Positions 10,269 to 22,370 of a DNA stretch of 64,000 nt are shown here, piece after piece. The translations under genes were made by a program, and so were the position numbers. This DNA comes from Inia geoffrensis (Eukaryota; Chordata; Mammalia; Artiodactyla; Iniidae). Position 1 is the stretch's first letter. Every line of letters begins with the position of its first letter. The stretch covers positions 68,558,501-68,622,500 of the forward strand of contig CM070901.1 in NCBI GenBank assembly GCA_036417435.1, written 5' to 3'. Below the pieces are notes generated by a model. It had not been told where the DNA came from and searched no databases. It saw only the letters and a program-made list of their open reading frames with translations.

Positions 10269-10393
10269 GCTTTCTTTCTTGCTGGCTTTTTTCCTTCTCT
10301 CTCTCCTTCCTTCCTTCCTTTCTTCTCTTTCTCTGACTCCCTTTCTTTCTTTTTGATCTGTTCCCCCACCGTCCTTCTTTCTTTTTCTTTTGT
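10269..10393. repeat. Polypyrimidine (CTTT/CCTT)n tract
   Basis: About 125 bp that is almost entirely C and T on the plus strand, with (CTTC)n and (CTTT)n cores. The lysine/glutamate-rich minus-strand frames across it are artefacts of this composition. Confidence 0.9.
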
Positions 10394-10647
10394 ATTGCTC
10401 TCAGTAATGCACATTTATCTTGATTGGGGAGCACTATCACAAGGAGAGGAAGTAAGATTCTGAACATAAGATTTTGTATTACTTTTATGTTCCATAGCTC
10501 ACATAAAGGAAACCTGAGACACAAAGACGAATGGACTAGCACCATAGTGAGTCAGAGGCACCAGCACTTGATCAAGGCTCCTCACGCCTGATTCAGAGCA
10601 TTAACCACAAGACGCTTGGCCTCCCTGGTAATCAGTTAACACTTTTA

Positions 10648-10850
10648 AAGTGGAAAGAGCATAAAGTTTGAAGTCAGAAAGATCTGCGTTCACATTTTAT
10701 CCCTGCCACTTACTATCTATATGATCTCAAACAAGTCACGTAACCGTTTCAAACAAGTCATGTAACCTTTCTCATGTGTAAAATGGGACCAATATATTGA
10801 AATGTTTAAGTGAGGTAATGCTTGTGTAAAAGGAGCTTAAAATGGTATTC
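10648..10850 (+). mobile_element. MIR SINE remnant
   Basis: Matches the MIR order: AAAGCATAAAGTTTGAAGTCAG-like head, TGCCACTTACTATCT core, CAAGTCACGTAACC, then AAAATGGGACCAATA. Contains a 22-bp tandem duplication at 10727-10770. Confidence 0.8.
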
Positions 10851-11731
10851 TTTCTTTGTTAGTTTGGGCTAAGTCTACAAAACCAAAAATAAAACAGTAG
10901 ATGCCAAGCTCTCCTCACAGTACAAAGCTTGCCCTCTTTTTCAGGAATTTACTAAGAAGATGATCAAAAGCTGGCTTTGTGACACTTAGCACATCCCCTG
11001 TATCAGGAGTTAAAGTTGAAGAGAAGGGGAAGCACAGAATTTCTTTAAAAGAGTTGTGTAAATGCTCGTGTTCACAGCATGAGGAAGGGGGACTTCCCTT
11101 CACCCTAAGCCAACTGGATGGGCTTCAATAGAATCATAAACAGCAGATCATTCAGAGTGACCTGTGTCCTCTGGAGTTTGAGGTTTATAAGGACTGTGAA
11201 GAGAGGCTGTGGATAGATGGGCCTGAGGCCACAGAGCAGAGAAAAGAGAAGGCTGACCATCCACAGAGGGCAGAACAGAAATAAGAATGTTTCCTCATAC
11301 CAGACACAGGTTTTCTAAAATGGAGTTGACCTGGAGCCAGTTTGAAAACTCATGACTCCACTGAGGTACCCTATGTTTACTATAGGAGGCTCATTCCTAG
11401 TAGTTGAAGTTAAAACCAGCCTGTCAGATAAGAAGCATCACCCACATGACAGGAATTACACTTACAGATTCCCAGGAGGGGAATCTTTGAAGAGCCTACA
11501 ATACCCCATTTTAATAAGCCAACAATATTAATCTGCCCATTTCCAAGTCACAGAACTACATAAGATGGCCTCAAATCTCCACCTACATCTTTCAGTAATC
11601 CAATGCCCTCTTTCATGGCATTCTTCTCATTGTCACTTCTGGCTCCAAATTCCTGCTTCTGCTAAATTAGTTCAGTTTATGGATCATTTGACCACCTATG
11701 TGTGTTTCCCTACTCCTTACTACTTTAAACC
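10851..11731. other. Spacer, nothing recognised
   Basis: No frame over 65 codons that looks coding and no identifiable repeat. Confidence 0.5.
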
Positions 11732-11740
11732 CAGACAAGG

Positions 11741-11960
11741 AGACTTCCCTGGTGGCCCAGTGGGTAAGACTCTGAGCTCCCAATTCAGGGGACCCAGGTT
11801 CAATCCCTGGTTGGGGAACTAGACCCTGCATGCATGCTGCAACTAAGAGTCCACATGCTGCAACTATGAGCCCGCATGACACAACAAAGATCCTGCGTGC
11901 TGCAACTAAGAGCTGGTGCAGCCTAAATAAATAAATAAATAGGTATTTTTAAAAAAAGAG
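11741..11960 (+). mobile_element. CHR-type SINE with CTGCAACTAAGAG units
   Basis: GACTTCCCTGGTGGCCCAG head, GGTTCAATCCCTGG B box, four variants of a CATGCTGCAACTAAGAG unit, GTGCAGCC end and (AAAT)n. Flanked by CAGACAAGG at 11732-11740 and 11961-11969. Confidence 0.92.
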
Positions 11961-11969
11961 CAGACAAGG

Positions 11970-12469
11970 GCTAAGATCCTTTCCAAAATTTCCACCTGAA
12001 AAGCTCCATTTACACAAAGCTGTTGCATGGATAGAAGATTGTACTGAAGGTTTTTGGAAGAGAGTTTAAGCAACACAAAGTTCCACTCTTATTTTTATCT
12101 TCCCAGTAGGTATTTTTATTCCCATTCTTCTGATAATAAACCCTTCCCCTCTAGGCAAAAATGTAGTCACATGACTTGTGTAGGACAATCATAGTGCCTG
12201 TATCACTGGCAATGATGATTGATCCAAGGGATGGAAATATAATCCAAACAAGGCTAATTAGAGAAGGTCCCTAGGATTGTTATATGCATACTTGGAACCC
12301 AAAAAGCTCTGTTTCCATGGTCACTGAGCTGGGTCTGGCAGGAACCATGTTTCCTACCACATGGCAAAGTCCTGTATGCAGTAAAGAGTGAAGTCAGCAT
12401 GGAAACAAAAAGTCAAACAGAGATGAGCAAGATAGGAAAAGAAGGAAGGGGGAAGAAGGGAAAGAGAGA
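11970..12469. other. Spacer, nothing recognised
   Basis: No gene-like frame. The last 70 bp are purine-rich (GAAGGAAGGGGGAAG). Confidence 0.5.
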
Positions 12470-12869
12470 GAGATATGGCAATGTTTTTTGGGGTTTTTTT
12501 AACATCTTTATTAGAGTATACTTGCTTTGCAATGGTGTGTCACTTTCTGCTTTATAACAAAGTGAATCAGTTATACATATACATATGTCCCCATATCTCT
12601 TCCCCCTTGCATCTCCCTCCCTCCCACCCTGCCTATCCCACCCCTCTAGGTGGTCAAAAAGCACCGAGCTGATCTCCCTGTGCTATGCAGCTGCTTCCCA
12701 CTACCTATCTATTTTACGTTTGCTAGTGTATATATGTCCATGCCACTCTCTCATTTTGTCACAGCTTACACTTCCCTCTCCCTGTATCCGCAAGTCCATT
12801 CTCTAGTAGGTCTGTATCTTTATTCCTGTCTTGCCCCTAGGTTCTTCTGACCATTTTCTTCTTTCTTTT

Positions 12870-15800
12870 CTTTTTTTTTAGATTCCATATATATGTGTTA
12901 GCATACGGTATTTATTTTTCTCTTTTTGACTTACTTCACTCTGTATGACCGTCTCTAGGTCCATCCACCTCACTACAAATAACAGTTTCATTCCTTTTTA
13001 TGGCTGAGTAATATTCCATCGTATATATGTGCCACATCTTCTTTAACCATTCATCTGTTGGTGGACACTTAGGTTGCTTCCATGTCCTGGCTATTGTAAA
13101 TAGAGCTGCAATGAATATTTTGGTACATGACTCTTTTTGAATTATGGTTTTCTCAGGGTATCTGCCCAATAGTGGGATTGCTGGGTTGCTTGGTGGTTCT
13201 ATTTTTAGTTTTTGAAGGAACTTCCATATTGCTCTCCATAGTGGCTGTATGACTTTACATTCCCACCAACAGTGCAAGAGGGTTCCTTTTCTCCACACAC
13301 TCTCCAGCATTTATTGTTTGTAGATTTTTTGATAATGGTCATTCTGATAGGTGTGAGATGATATCTCATTGTAGTTTTGATCTGCATTTCTCTAATTATT
13401 AATGATGTTCAGCATTCTTTCATGTGTTTGTTGGCAATCTGTATATCTTCTTTGGAGAAATGTGTATTTAGGTCTTCTGCCCATTTTTGGATTGGGTTGT
13501 TTGTTTTTTTGATACTGAGCTGCATGTGTTGCTTGTATGTTTTGGAGATTAATCCTTTGTCAGTTGCTTCATTTGCAAATATTTTCTCCCATTCTGAGGG
13601 TTGTCTTTTCATCTTGTTTGTGGTTTCTTTGCTGTGCAAAAGCTTTTAAGTTTCAATTGGTCCCATTTGTTTATTTTTGTTTTCATTTCCATTTCTCTAG
13701 GAGGGGGTCAAAAAGCATCTTGCTGTGATTTCTGTCACAGACTGTTCTGCCTATGTTTTCCTCTAAGAGTTTGTTGGTATCTGGCCTTACATTTAGGTCT
13801 TTAATCCATTTTGAGTTTATTTTTGTGTATGGTGTTAAGGAGCATTCTAATATTCTTTTACATGTAGCTGTCCAGTTTTCCCAGCACCCACTTATTGAAG
13901 AGGCTGTCTTTTCTCCACTGTATATTCTTGCCTCCTTTATCAAAGATAAGCTGACCATATGTGTGTGGGTTTATCTCTGGGCTTTCTATCCTGTTCCATT
14001 GATCTATATTTCTGTTTTTGTGCCAGTACCATATTGTCTTGATTACTGTAGCTTTGTAGTATAGTCTGAAGTCAGGGAGCCTGCTTCCTCCAGCTCCATT
14101 TTTCTTTCTCAAGATTGCTTTGGCTATTCGGGGCCTTTTGTGTCTCCATACAAATTGTGAAAATTTTTGTTCTAGTTCTGTGAAAAATGCCAGTGGTAGT
14201 TTGATAGGGAATGCATTCAATCTGTAGATTGCTTTGGGTAGTAGAGTCATTTTCACAATGTTGATTCTTCCAATCCAAGAACATGGTATATCTCTCCATC
14301 TATTTGTGTCATCTTTAATGTCCTTCATCAGTACCTTATAATTTTCTTCATACAGGTCTTTTGTCTCCATAGGTAGGTTTATTCCTAAATATTTTATTCT
14401 TTTTGTTGCAATGGTAAATGGGAGTGTTTTCTTAATTTCATTTTCAGATTTTTCATCATTAGTGTACAGGAATGCAAGAGAATTCTGTGCATTAATTTTG
14501 TATCCTGCTACTTTACCAACTTCATTGATTAGCTCTAGTAGTATTCTGCTAGCATCTTTACATATCTCTATGTATAGTATCATGTCATCTGCAAACAGTG
14601 ACAGCTGTACTTCTTTTCTGATTTGGATTCCTTTTTTTTCCTTTTCTTCTCTGATTGCTGTGGTTAAAACTTCCAAAACTATGTTGAATAATAGTGGTGA
14701 GAATGGGCAACCTTGTCTTCTTCCTGATCTTAGTGGAAATGGTTTCAGTTTTTCACCACTGAAGATGATGTTGGCTGTGGGTTTGTCATATATAGCCATT
14801 ATTATGTTGAGGAAATTTCCCTCTATGCCTACTTTCTGGAGGGTTTTTATCATTAATGGGTGTTGAATTTTGTCGAAAGCTTTCTCTGCATCTATTGAGG
14901 TGATCATATGGTTTTTTTCCTTCAATTTGTTAATATGGTGTATCACATTGATTGATTTGCGTATATTGAAGAATTCTTGCATTACTGGGATAAACCTCAC
15001 TTGATCATAGTGTACGATACTTTAATGTGCTGTTGGATTCTGTTTGCTAGTATTTTGTTGAGGATTTTTGCATCTATGTTCACCAGTGATATTGGCCTGT
15101 AGTTTTCTTTCTTTGTGACAGCTTTGTCTGGTTTTGGTATCAGGGTGATGGTGGCCTCGTAGAATGAGTTTGGGAGTGTTCCTCCCTCTGCTACATTTTG
15201 GAAGAGTTTGAGAAGGATAGGTATTAGCTCTTCTCTAAATGTTTGATAGAATTCTCCTGTGAAGCCATCTGGTCCTGGGCTTGTGTTTGTTGGAAGATTT
15301 TCAATCACAGTTTCAATTTCAGTGCTTGTGACTGGTCTGTTCATATTTTCTATTTCTTCCTGGTTCATTGTTGGCAGGTTGTGCATTTCTAAGAATTTGT
15401 CCATTTCTTCCAGGTTGTCCATTTAATGGCATAGAGTTGCTTGTAGTAATTTCTCATGATCTTTTGTATTTCTGCAGTGTCAGTTGTCACTTCTTTTTCA
15501 TCTCTAATTCTGTTGATTTGAGTCTTCTCCCTTTTTTTATTGATAAGTCTGGTTAATGGTTTATCAAATTTGTTTATCTTCTCAAAGAACCAGCTTTTAG
15601 TTTTATTGATCTTTGCTATCGTTTCCTTCATTTATTTCTGATCTGATTTTTATAATTTCTTTCCTTCTGCTAAATTGGGGTTTTTTTGTTCTTCTTTCTC
15701 TAATTTCTTTAGGTGTAAGGTTAGGTTGTTTATTTGAGATGTTTCTTGTTTCTTAAGGTAAGCTTGTATAGCTAGAAACTTCCCTCTTAGAACTGCTTTT

Positions 15801-16665
15801 GCTGCATCCCGTAGGTTTTTGGTCATTGTGTTTTCATTGTCATTTGTTTCTAGGTATTTTTTGATTTCCTCTTTGATTTCTTCAGTGATCTCTTGGTTAT
15901 TAAGTAATGTGTTGTTTAGCCTCTTGTGTTTGTATTTCTTACAGATTTTTTCCTGTAATTGATATCTAGTCTCATAGCATTGTGGTCAGAAAAGATATTT
16001 GATATGATTTCAACTTTCTTAAATTTACCAAGGCTTGATTTGTGACCCAAGATATGATCTATCCTGGAGAATGTTCCATGAACACTTGAGAAAAATCTGT
16101 ATTCTGTTGTTTTTGAATGGAATGTCCTATAAATATCAATTAAGTCCATCTTGTTTAATGTATCATTTAAAGCTTGTGTTTCCTTATTTATTTTCATTTT
16201 GGGTGATCTTTCCATTGGTGAAAGTGGGATGTTAAAGTCCCCTACTATGATTATGTTACTGTCGATTTCCCCTTTTATGACTGTTAGTATTTGCCTTATG
16301 TATTGAGGTGCTCCTCTGTTGGGTGCATAAATACTTACAATTATTTTATCTTCTTGGATTGATCCCTTGATCATTATGTAGTGTCCTTCTTTGTCTCTTG
16401 TAATGGTCTTTGTTTTAAAGTCTATTTTGTCTGATATGCGAATTGCTACTCCAGCTTTCTTTTGATTTCCATTTGCACGGAATATCTTTTTCCATTCCCT
16501 CACTTTCAGTCAATATATGTCCCTAGGTCTGAAGTGGGTCTCTTGCAGACAGCATATATACAGGTCTTGTTTTTGTATCCATTCAGCCAGTCTATGTCTT
16601 TTGGTTGGAGCATTTAATCCATTTACGTTTAGGGTAATTATCGACATGTATGTTCCTATTACCAT
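12870..16665 (-). pseudogene. L1 ORF2 remnant (endonuclease and reverse transcriptase)
   Basis: Putative ATG at 16663-16665, close after ORF1. The endonuclease frame (16503-15916) retains VGDFN, SRIDHILGH and the catalytic SDH. After frameshifts the fingers/palm region appears at 15422-14997, then a 380-codon frame (15000-13858) with DAEKAFD, the RQGCP motif and the catalytic FADD at 14595-14584. The C-terminal part ([12 protein letters not shown]) lies at 13310-12936. Several shifts and stops break it, so it is not translatable as one protein. Confidence 0.9.
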
Positions 16666-16804
16666 TTTGTTAATTGTTTTGGGATTATTATTGTAGGTCT
16701 TTTCCTTCTCTTGTGTTTCCTGCCTAGAGAAGTTCCTTTAACATTTGTTGTAAAACTGGTTTTGTGGTTCTGAATTCTCTTAGCTTTTGCTCGTCTGTAA
16801 AACT

Positions 16805-17615
16805 TTAAATTTCTCTGTCAAATCTGAATGAGATCCTTGCTGGGTAGAGTAATCTTGGTTGTAGGTTTTTGTCTTTCATCACTTTACATATGTCCTGCCA
16901 CTCCCTTCTGGCTTGCAGAGTTTCTGCTGAAAGATCTACTGTTAACCTTATGGGAATTCCCTTTTGTGTTACTTGTTGTTTTTCCCTTGCTGCTTTTAAC
17001 ATGTTTTCTTTGTATTTAATTTTTGATATTTTGATTATTATGTGTCTTGGCATGTTTCTCCTTGGATTTATCCTGTATGGGACTCTGTGCACTTCCTGGA
17101 CTTGATTAACTATTTCCTTTCCCATAATAGGGAAGTTTTCAACTATAATCCCTTCAAATATTTTCTCAGTCCCCTTTTTTTTCTCTTCTTCTTCTGGGAC
17201 CCCTATAACCTGAACGTTGGTGCGTTTAATGTTGCCCCAGTTGTCTCTGAGACTGTCCTCAATTCTTTTCATTCTTTTTTCTTTATTCTGCTCTGCAGTA
17301 GTTATTTCCATTATTTTATCTTCCAGGTCACTTATCTGTTCTTCTGCTTCATTTATTCTGCTATTGATCACTTCTAGAGAATTTTAAATTCATTTATTGT
17401 GTTGTTCATCTCTTTTTGTTTGCTCTTTACTTCTTCTAGGTCCTTGTTAAATGTTTCTTTATTTTCTCCATTTTATTTCCAAGATTTTGGATCTTCTTTA
17501 CTATCATTATTCTGAATTCTTTTTCAGGTAGACTGCCTATTTCCTCTTCATTTGTTAGGTCTGGTGGGTTTTTGCCTTGCTCTTTCATCTGCTGTGTGTT
17601 TCTCTGTCTTCTCAT
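16805..17615 (-). pseudogene. L1 ORF1 remnant
   Basis: Start codon at 17613-17615 aligned with the same start in the L1 at 2803-6070. The N-terminal coiled-coil part is out of frame with the rest. The frame from 17371 keeps the end of the coiled coil, the RRM-like domain (VQVIGVPEEEEKKKG) and the C-terminal domain with INPRRNMPRH and LSAETLQARREWQ, ending at 16805. Normal role: L1 RNA-binding chaperone. Confidence 0.88.
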
Positions 17616-19581
17616 TTTGCTTCACTAACTGTGTTTAGGGTCTCCTTTTTGCAGGCTGCAGGTTCATAGTTTCTGGCATTTTTGGTGTCTACCCCCAGTA
17701 GCTAAGGTTGGTTCAGTGGGTTGTGTAGGCTTCCTGGTGGAGGGGACTAGTGCCTGTGTTCTGGTGGATGAGGCTGGGTCTTGTCTTTCTGGTGGGCAGG
17801 TCCACGTCTGGTGGTGTGTTTTGGGGTGTCTGTGGCCTTATTATGATTTTAGGCAGCCTCTGTCCTAATGTATTGGGTTGTGTTACTATCTTGTTAGTTG
17901 TTTGGCATAGGGTGTCCTGCACTGTAGCTTGCTGGTCGTTGAGTGGAGCTGGGACTTGGCATTGAGATGGAGATCTCTGGGAGATTTTCACCGTTTGACT
18001 TTACATGGAGCTGGGAGGTCTCTTGTGGACCAGTGTTCTGAACTTGGCTCTCCCACCTCAGTGGCACAGCCCTGACTCCTGGCTGGAGCACCAAGAACCT
18101 GTCCTCTACATGGCTCAGAATAAAAGGGAGAAAAAAGAAGAAAGAAAGAAAGAAAGAAGATAAAATAAAATAAAATAGAATAAAGTTATTAAAATAAAAA
18201 ATAATTATTAAGAAAATAATTTTCAGTAAAAAAATAAAAAATAAATGGACTGACAGAACCCTAAGACAAATGGTAAAAGCAAAGCTATATAGACAAAATC
18301 ATACACAGAAACATACACATATACACTCACAAAGAGAGAAAAAGTGTTAAAAGTAAATATATTGTTGCTCCCAAAGTCCACCTCCTCAATTTGGGATGAT
18401 TTGTTGTCTATTCAGGTATTCCATAGATGCTGGGTACATCAAGTTGACTGTGAAGATTTAATCCGCTGCTCCTGAGGCTGCTGGGAGAGATTTCCCTTTC
18501 TCTTCTTTGTTTACACAGCTCCCGCGGTTGTTTTGGATTTGGCCCTGCCTCTGCATATAGGTCGCCGGAGCGCATCTGTTCTTCACTCAGACAGGACGAG
18601 GTTAAAGGAGCAGCTGCTTTGGGGGCTCTGGCTCACTCAGGCCAGGGAGAGGGAGGGGTACAGAGTGTGGGGCGAGCCTGCAGCATCAGAGGCCAGCATG
18701 ACGTTGCAACAGCGTGAGATGCACCGTGTGTTCTCCTGGGGAAGTTATCCCTGGATCCTGGGACCCTGGCAGTGGTGGGCTGCAGAGGCTCCCCAGAAGG
18801 CAGGTGTGGAGAGTGACCTATGCTCGCACAAAGGCTTCTTGGTGGCAGCAGCAGCAGCCTTAGCGTCTCATGCCCGTCTCTGGGGTCCGTGCTGATAGCC
18901 ACGGCTCGTGCAAGTCTCTGGAGCTCCTTTAAGCGGCTCTCTTAATCCCCTCTCCTCATGCACCAGGAAACAAAGAGGCAAGAAAAAGTCTCTTGTCTCT
19001 TCAGCAGGTCCAGACTTTTTCCTGGACTCCCTCCAGGCTAGCTGTGGCCCCCTTCAGGCTGTATTCACTCAGCCAACAACCCCAGTCCTCTCCCTGGGGT
19101 CCGACCTCCGAAGCCTGAGCCTCACCTCCCAGCCCCCACTCATCCCAGCAGGTGAGCAGACAAGCCTCTTGGGCTGGTGAGTACCAGTCAGCACCGATCC
19201 TCTGTGTGGGAATCTCTCTGCTTTGCCCTGCACACCCCTGTTGCTGTGCTCTCCTTCATGGCTCTGAAGCTCACCTCCTCAGCCACCAGCAGTCTCCACC
19301 CGTGAAGGGGCTTCTAGTGTGTGGAAGCCTTTCCTCCTTCACGGCTCCCTCCCACTGCTGCAGGCCTCGTCCGTATCATTTTGTCTCTGTTTTTTCTGTT
19401 TTCTTTTACCCCACCTAGGTACATGGGAAGTTTCTTGCCTTTTGGGAGGTCTGAGGTCTTCTGCTAGCATTCAGGAGGTGTTCTGTAGGAGTTGTTCCAC
19501 ATTTAGATGTATTTCTGATGTATATGTGGGGAGGAAGGTGATCTCTGCATCTTACTCTTCTGCCATCTTGAAGCTCCTCCC
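17616..19581 (-). promoter_or_regulatory. L1 5' UTR / internal promoter region
   Basis: About 2 kb, GC-rich toward its start, homologous along its length to 4101-6070. A YY1-like AAGATGGCAG is at 19560-19569. An A/T-rich simple segment lies at 18125-18245. No claim of present activity. Confidence 0.7.
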
Positions 19582-19594
19582 GAGATCTGACAAT

Positions 19595-21059
19595 TTTAAA
19601 TCAAGTTTCTGTTTCCATTTCCTGCAGCTCTGGTTTCTGTAACTCTTCCTTAGATGCTACAAACTCTCCTACTATCTTTCCAAACTTTGTGAGCCACTAA
19701 GATTTCTTTTATTGAAGCTTCTTTGAATTGGGTTTGTGTTACTTTCAAACACAGAAGCCTAATTCATACAGAGAAAACAAAAAAGAGCTTCAATTAAATG
19801 TTATGTATCTCTAGCCTTAAAAGCCCTTTCCCCATTCTACACCCAGGAATGTTCACCCCATGTAGCTCTCTAGCTTCTTACTCTTTTGATAGCTTCACTC
19901 TTTTTCCTTGTTTCTTCCTTCTCTTTTCTATCCCCTCCTAGAGTGAAAACTAAATGCCTTCTCTTTTTATACAGAACAGTTCAGCCACTTTTTAAATTAT
20001 ATTGGCCCCAAAATCCATGTTCTCAGATTACATCCTTTGCCATGAGTGGTTTATCAAGGTATTTTCCTAAAGACAGTTCAATACAAAAAAAGTCTTGGGC
20101 CATTTGTTGGCTGTTAGGAAAAAATGTCCAATCCAGATATTCACAAACAAAATTTTGGATAATTGGACAGGTAAATTACTTAAGCTTTCTCTTCTATAAA
20201 ATTACATTTTAGAGTTAAAGGGTCTAAATAGGTGAGCTAGCCCAAACCTTTTAATAAACTTAGAGAAGTTAAGTGTCTTGTCTAGGTACAAAAAAGAGTT
20301 AGCAGTAATATCAGGGCTCCTGATTCTTTATCCAGGACCTCAGGTCACCAGATAGGAGAACAAGCCTTTATGACCTATTGCCATGATATAGGTTGGTTTT
20401 GCTTCACAAACTCAATATTCAGAAGGAACTTCTGAGCTTCAGTATCTAAACTATAAATGACATAAAATAGATCACTAGTTCTCAAAAACTTTTAGATCTG
20501 TAACCTTTTATTTAAATGAAATTCTATACTGACTGAAAACAAAAATAAAATAATAATAAATATATTTGTTCAGATCCTCCAATGAACAAGATGCCAAAGA
20601 TTTACTGAGGGAGATGCCTATGAGAAAAAGAGAAGGCACTGGAGGAGGGAGGCTTTTCAGACCATGATGTAGATCTGACCCTTAGGAAAAAGAGAGGAAA
20701 GGAAGAAGAATTGTATTAGTAGAGTTTCCAACTGCCATGCAGTTCTAAGGAATTCTCAGCTAGGCTGATGAGTCCTCAAGCCAAAATCACCCATCAGAGG
20801 AGTCTACATCTTACAAGAAAAAGACTGCATTAGCATACAAACCACATTCAGTCACTGACTAAGAGCAGCCCATGAAAACCATGACTTCAGTACAAACACA
20901 ATGCTGGCTTCAGAACATGCTGCTGGAGTCATCAATCAATTAGCCTTTCTGCAACAAAAGATCTCACTGACATACTTTCATGAATACATCATTTTTTTTT
21001 AAATGTTTTAAGCTGATGTTGCATTTGGTTCTTTTCTATACTTCCACTTCTCTCCTTAT
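19595..21059. other. Spacer, nothing recognised
   Basis: AT-rich, no coding-looking frame. A 108-codon frame at 19886-20212 has no recognisable domain and unremarkable composition; I do not call it a gene. Confidence 0.5.
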
Positions 21060-22215
21060 TGTGTTCATATGGGAAAAAAATGGAAGACACAGAAAGCAAT
21101 CAAATGGAAGTTATAGAGTTAAAAAATACAATATCTGAAATAAAAATTCCCTAGCTAGGCTTAACAGTTACAAAAGAAATGACCAGTGAAATTGATAACA
21201 TAGTAATAAAAACCATTAACCACACTAAATCATTAAAACCATTAACAACACTCTCAAGCAACATCTTGAGAGTGAGAGACAAACTGAATAATAGAGAGAA
21301 AAAATTACTTTAAAAAAGAGACAAGGACAGTACCTCAACAAAGTGTGGCACTGTTAAGCAGAATAACATAAATGTAATCAGAGACCCAAAAGAGGGAGCA
21401 GAGAAATATTTCAAGGTATAATGGCCAAAAATACTACAAATCTGATAAAACTATAAACTCACAGAAGCTCAGTCAGCACCAAGAAGCTCAGTCAACCCCA
21501 AGCAAGATACACATAAAAACCACAAAAAGTAATATCATAAACAAATTGTTGAAAACCAGTGATAAAAAAATCTTAAAAGCAGCCAAGAGAAAAAGGAGCC
21601 TTACATACAGGGGAAGAAAGATAAGAATTATCGCAGATGTCTAGTAAAAAAATTTTGCAGGCAAGCAGACAAAAAACATCTTTACAGTGTTGAAAGAAGA
21701 AACACTAAATCTAGAGTTCTCTCCAGAGAAAATATCTTTTAGAAAATAAAGCAAAATAAAGAGTTTTTAAGAAGAATAAAAGGATAGAATAATTCATGAC
21801 CTGAAGACATACACTACAAGAAATATTAAAATAAGTTCTTAAGGCTAAAATGAAAAGATTGCAGATGGAAATTTGGATGTACACTAAGGAATAAAGAGGA
21901 TTGGCTCTAATCTCACCTAACAAACCCAAAAGCAAGACTCAAAATATTAAACAGTTTCCAAATAAATTAACAGCACACACTACTCAGAATTATTTTTAAA
22001 AAATACAAAAACCTCCAATAACCTAAAATTCACAAAACTGGCATCCAATAAAAAAATTATCAGACATGCAAAGAATCAGGGTCATATGACTCATTTTGAG
22101 GACAAAAAAGCCAAAAAATGACACCGATGATAAAAATAATAGAAAAGGACATTTAAACAGCTGTTATAAACATATTCTATATGTCCAAGAAGGTAGAAGA
22201 AAGCATGAGCATATT
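21060..22215 (+). mobile_element. Old L1-like block A (ORF1 region), highly decayed
   Basis: Contains the L1/HAL1-type motif order also seen in block B: AAGCAGCCAAGAGAAAAAGG near 21577, AGAATTATCGCAGAT, CTAGAGTTCTCTCCAGAG, then CTACAAGAAATATTAAA near 21810. Could be an old L1 or the ORF1-only relative HAL1. No intact frame. Confidence 0.6.
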
Positions 22216-22231
22216 AAGGAGAGACATGGAA

Positions 22232-22354
22232 GGGAATTCCCTGGTGGTCCAGTGGTTAGGACTTGGCACTTTCACTGCTGTGACCTGGGTTCAATCCCTG
22301 GTTGGGGAACTAAGATTCTGCAAGTCATACAGCATGGCCAGGGGGGAAAAAAAA
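22232..22354 (+). mobile_element. Short CHR-type SINE
   Basis: GGAATTCCCTGGTGGTCCAG head, GGTTCAATCCCTGG B box, short body and A-tail, about 123 bp. Flanked by AAGGAGAGACATGGAA (22216-22231) and AAGGAGAGACATGAAA (22355-22370), one mismatch in 16. Confidence 0.93.
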
Positions 22355-22370
22355 AAGGAGAGACATGAAA

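Larger units (their letters stand above)
12483..19581 (-). mobile_element. Near full-length L1 retrotransposon (about 7.1 kb)
   Basis: Complete order in element sense: 5' UTR from 19581, ORF1 from 17615, ORF2 from 16665, 3' UTR ending in a tract read as A-rich at 12500-12483. Flanking GAGATATGGCAAT (12470-12482) and GAGATCTGACAAT (19582-19594) match at 11 of 13 and are a likely aged target duplication. Both ORFs carry frameshifts, so it is immobile. Its two catalytic regions are nevertheless recognisable. Confidence 0.93.

Noticed and set aside
10217..10545. Lys/Glu-rich minus-strand frames
   Set aside because: Produced by the polypyrimidine tract; no domain or conservation signal visible.
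13858..15000. 380-codon frame with a reverse transcriptase motif as a possible independent gene
   Set aside because: It is the ORF2 palm/thumb region of the surrounding L1, with endonuclease and C-terminal parts in order on either side.
19886..20212. 108-codon plus-strand frame as a small gene
   Set aside because: No recognisable domain, AT-rich random-looking composition, no upstream or downstream gene signals.
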